The position numbers and the translations under genes are program-made. Shown here piece after piece: positions 24,430 to 25,691 of a stretch of DNA of 25,691 nt (positions are counted from its first letter, which is position 1; each line of letters begins with the position of its first letter). This stretch comes from a virus. The notes below the pieces were generated by a model. The model worked only from the letters and a program-made list of their open reading frames with translations. It did not search any database and was not told the origin of the DNA. The stretch lies in IMG/VR virus record IMGVR_UViG_3300030419_005622, positions 1 through 25,691 of that record, one strand, 5' to 3'.

Positions 24430-24708
24430 ATGGTATATTTTCACAAAGAACAACTTACACAATTTACTTATGCAGATGCAGAAAGGTGTACTCTTAAAGG
24501 TTATCCGGGCAATGTTTATAAGATAGAAGATAAAGTAGATGGCTCAGGTGAATCATCAACTTTTATTTCAAAACACAGCCTTGACGAAAAAACTAGATCA
24601 CAAGCACAAACTTTAGTAAATCAGGGAATTATAGACTTAAATAATTTTATGGCAGATGCTGAGCTTCCTAGTGGTACATTTACGCAAGGAGCAATAACAC
24701 TTGAATAA
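24430..24708 (+). CDS. Hypothetical 92-aa protein
   Basis: 92 residues beginning MVYFHKEQLTQFTYADAERC, mixed alpha/beta (LKGYPGNVYKIEDKV, helix LDEKTRSQAQTLVNQGII), no motif recognised. It follows the kelch gene through the same TAATATGG junction used by the portal and the kelch gene. Its last eight bases overlap the next ORF if that starts at TTG. A role as a small tail or fibre accessory protein is suggested only by position. Confidence 0.6.
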   Translation: MVYFHKEQLTQFTYADAERCTLKGYPGNVYKIEDKVDGSGESSTFISKHSLDEKTRSQAQTLVNQGIIDLNNFMADAELPSGTFTQGAITLE

Positions 24709-25354
24709 CTTTCCAATGTTAAAAAAAGAAGATTCGGATTTCCTTAAAGATTTAAGGGAAGAAATAGATGATGCTTACTTTAAAAATCAAATATATAGAA
24801 CTGAATCTGAAATGCGTTATTCAATTTTGCAAGATGGTAAGCATCCGACACCTGCTAGTAAATATTGGCAATGTGTAAGAGAACAAGTAATGATGTACAA
24901 GAATCTTAGGCGTGAATCGTATGACTATAGAAGATTGACAATAGAAATAAAAATGCTAGAACGAGCCATTGAAAATGAACAAGATGATCTTAAAAAAGAA
25001 ATGTTACAAGTAGACTTAGATGAAAAAAATTGGCAAAAAATTGATTTAGAAAGAGTAAGTACAGATAGGGTGCGAGAAATAGAACATTGGTCTAGGCTAA
25101 AGAAAGAGTTAGACGATGGTTCATTCGATACACAGAATGTAGAAACTCACAGAAAAGAAGCCATGACATTAGCATTAAAACATAGAGCAGCTTCTATATC
25201 GCAAGGTAGTAGTCAAGGTGAAATTTTGAATGTATTGGGTCCATTGGCTACAATAGATAGCGATTATAAAAAATTATTAGTTGATAGGGAAGATGCAGCA
25301 ATAGGAAGTGCTAAACGAAATCAACTAAAAAATGGTCATAAGGAGGAGAAATGA
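24701..25354 (+). CDS. Hypothetical coiled-coil protein, 217 aa
   Basis: A charged, almost wholly helical protein. Residues about 65-130 (YDYRRLTIEIKMLERAIENEQDDLKKEMLQVDLDEKNWQKIDLERVSTDRVREIEHWSRLKKEL) form a long coiled coil. The start is TTG at 24701, supported by AAGGAG nine bases upstream and an 8-base overlap with the previous gene; the first ATG (24716, residue 6) has no ribosome binding site. The stop overlaps the next ATG in ATGA. I do not recognise the family. It sits at the tail-to-lysis junction, so it could be a late accessory protein. Confidence 0.65.
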   Translation: MNNFPMLKKEDSDFLKDLREEIDDAYFKNQIYRTESEMRYSILQDGKHPTPASKYWQCVREQVMMYKNLRRESYDYRRLTIEIKMLERAIENEQDDLKKEMLQVDLDEKNWQKIDLERVSTDRVREIEHWSRLKKELDDGSFDTQNVETHRKEAMTLALKHRAASISQGSSQGEILNVLGPLATIDSDYKKLLVDREDAAIGSAKRNQLKNGHKEEK

Positions 25355-25560
25355 CTACTGAGGAGCAAATTAAACATGATTTGCTAACAATAATACAAGT
25401 TAGAAATCAAAGAATAGCCGAACTTGAATTGGATAAATTATCTTTGGTTAGAAATCAATGCAAAGGAGAGTGCAACAATGCCAATGGGGAAAGCATACAA
25501 GTACAAAAAGCCGATAGTAAAGACAAGAAAGTCTTCGGTGAAAAAGAAAAAGCCAAATAG
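25351..25560 (+). CDS. Hypothetical 69-aa protein
   Basis: 69 residues: an N-terminal helix (MTTEEQIKHDLLTIIQVRNQRIAELELDKLSL) that looks like a short coiled coil, then Cys-containing NQCKGECNN, then a polar Lys-rich tail. AAGGAGG is immediately upstream and the start overlaps the previous stop (ATGA). The C-terminal third shares its DNA with the out-of-frame basic peptide at 25478-25570. The stop is TAG and coincides with the start of the ribosome binding site for the following gene. Confidence 0.6.
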   Translation: MTTEEQIKHDLLTIIQVRNQRIAELELDKLSLVRNQCKGECNNANGESIQVQKADSKDKKVFGEKEKAK

Positions 25561-25570
25561 GAGGAGATAA
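25478..25570 (+). CDS. Small, very basic 30-aa protein, out of frame
   Basis: Start ATG with AAAGGAG nine bases upstream, 30 residues starting MPMGKAYKYKKPIVKTRK and ending KKKKPNRRR, nearly half Lys and Arg. It overlaps the 69-aa gene in another frame and its TAA shares one base with the next ATG (TAATG), the junction style of real genes here. 'MPMGK' followed by a Lys-rich tail is a type of small protein I recall from marine phages, so it is probably real. Function unknown; nucleic acid binding is a guess. Confidence 0.6.
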   Translation: MPMGKAYKYKKPIVKTRKSSVKKKKPNRRR

Positions 25571-25691
25571 TGATGAAAATATTTACATCATTAATGCCAT
25601 TAATACCACAACCATATAAGAATATTATCAAGTTCTTCTTGGCTACACTTAAAAATGTAGATGAAAAGGAAGAACTAGAGAGAATAGGTAA
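25570..25691 (+). CDS. Hypothetical protein, partial at right edge
   Basis: Begins MMKIFTSLMPLIPQPYKNIIKFFLATLKNVDEKEELERIG and runs off the window without a stop (40 codons seen). AGGAGG lies 6 bases before the ATG, which overlaps the TAA of the basic peptide. The first 27 residues are hydrophobic and amphipathic with prolines, then a charged stretch follows. A holin-like or membrane-associated small protein is possible after the tail genes, but too little is visible to decide. Confidence 0.6.
   Translation, partial: MMKIFTSLMPLIPQPYKNIIKFFLATLKNVDEKEELERIG

Overview
This window is part of the genome of an AT-rich, double-stranded DNA tailed bacteriophage. It holds an almost complete late (virion) module read rightward, preceded by a short leftward module of accessory genes. 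There is a small and a large terminase, a portal, a scaffold, an HK97-type coat protein and several tail proteins. I see no major tail tube protein, tail sheath or tape-measure gene, so a short-tailed (podovirus-like) particle is most likely. Protein style (small lysine-rich linkers, kelch-like tail proteins, N-terminal 'I-x-K-x-N-G' repeats, 'MPMGK' basic peptide) resembles uncultured marine phages. That habitat and any host are inference. No integrase, repressor, tRNA or CRISPR is visible.

Left part (1-2353, minus strand): four or five small genes. A 101-residue protein has its own sigma70-like promoter. Two are zinc metallopeptidase-like proteins, one with HEILH and one SprT-like with HEKVH plus a later His. 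One is a 47-residue peptide behind another TTGACA promoter. Every boundary in this module carries a short G/C hairpin that stands out in the AT-rich background, and one hairpin is a textbook intrinsic terminator. Positions 2354-2793 form a divergent intergenic region with repeated GTGTACATTA motifs, two clear inverted repeats and a TATAAT box directly in front of the terminase.

Right part (2794-25691, plus strand): terS, terL, portal, a 57-aa protein, two very large proteins (866 and 1468 aa, candidate internal or ejection proteins), scaffold, coat, two small head-proximal proteins, a decoration-like protein, a folded RNA element, three more small proteins, a tail adaptor with an inserted carbohydrate-binding-like domain, a large beta-rich tail protein with a similar domain, a tail fibre, a kelch protein split by an in-frame TAG, and four or five small genes leading to the right edge. 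Gene spacing is extremely tight (TAATG and ATGA overlaps), which points to one long translationally coupled late operon.

The most notable observations are: (1) apparent total absence of CCWGG, with all 19 Pro-Gly pairs encoded CCG-GGN or CCC-GGN although proline is otherwise mostly CCA/CCT; (2) the amber codon inside a continuous kelch repeat; (3) a 14-bp stem enclosing a 7-bp hairpin and a tiny leader ORF at 16756-16823; (4) a 30-aa very basic gene hidden out of frame in another ORF near 25.5 kb; (5) the leftward metallopeptidase gene translated straight through what looks like an intergenic hairpin plus ribosome binding site.
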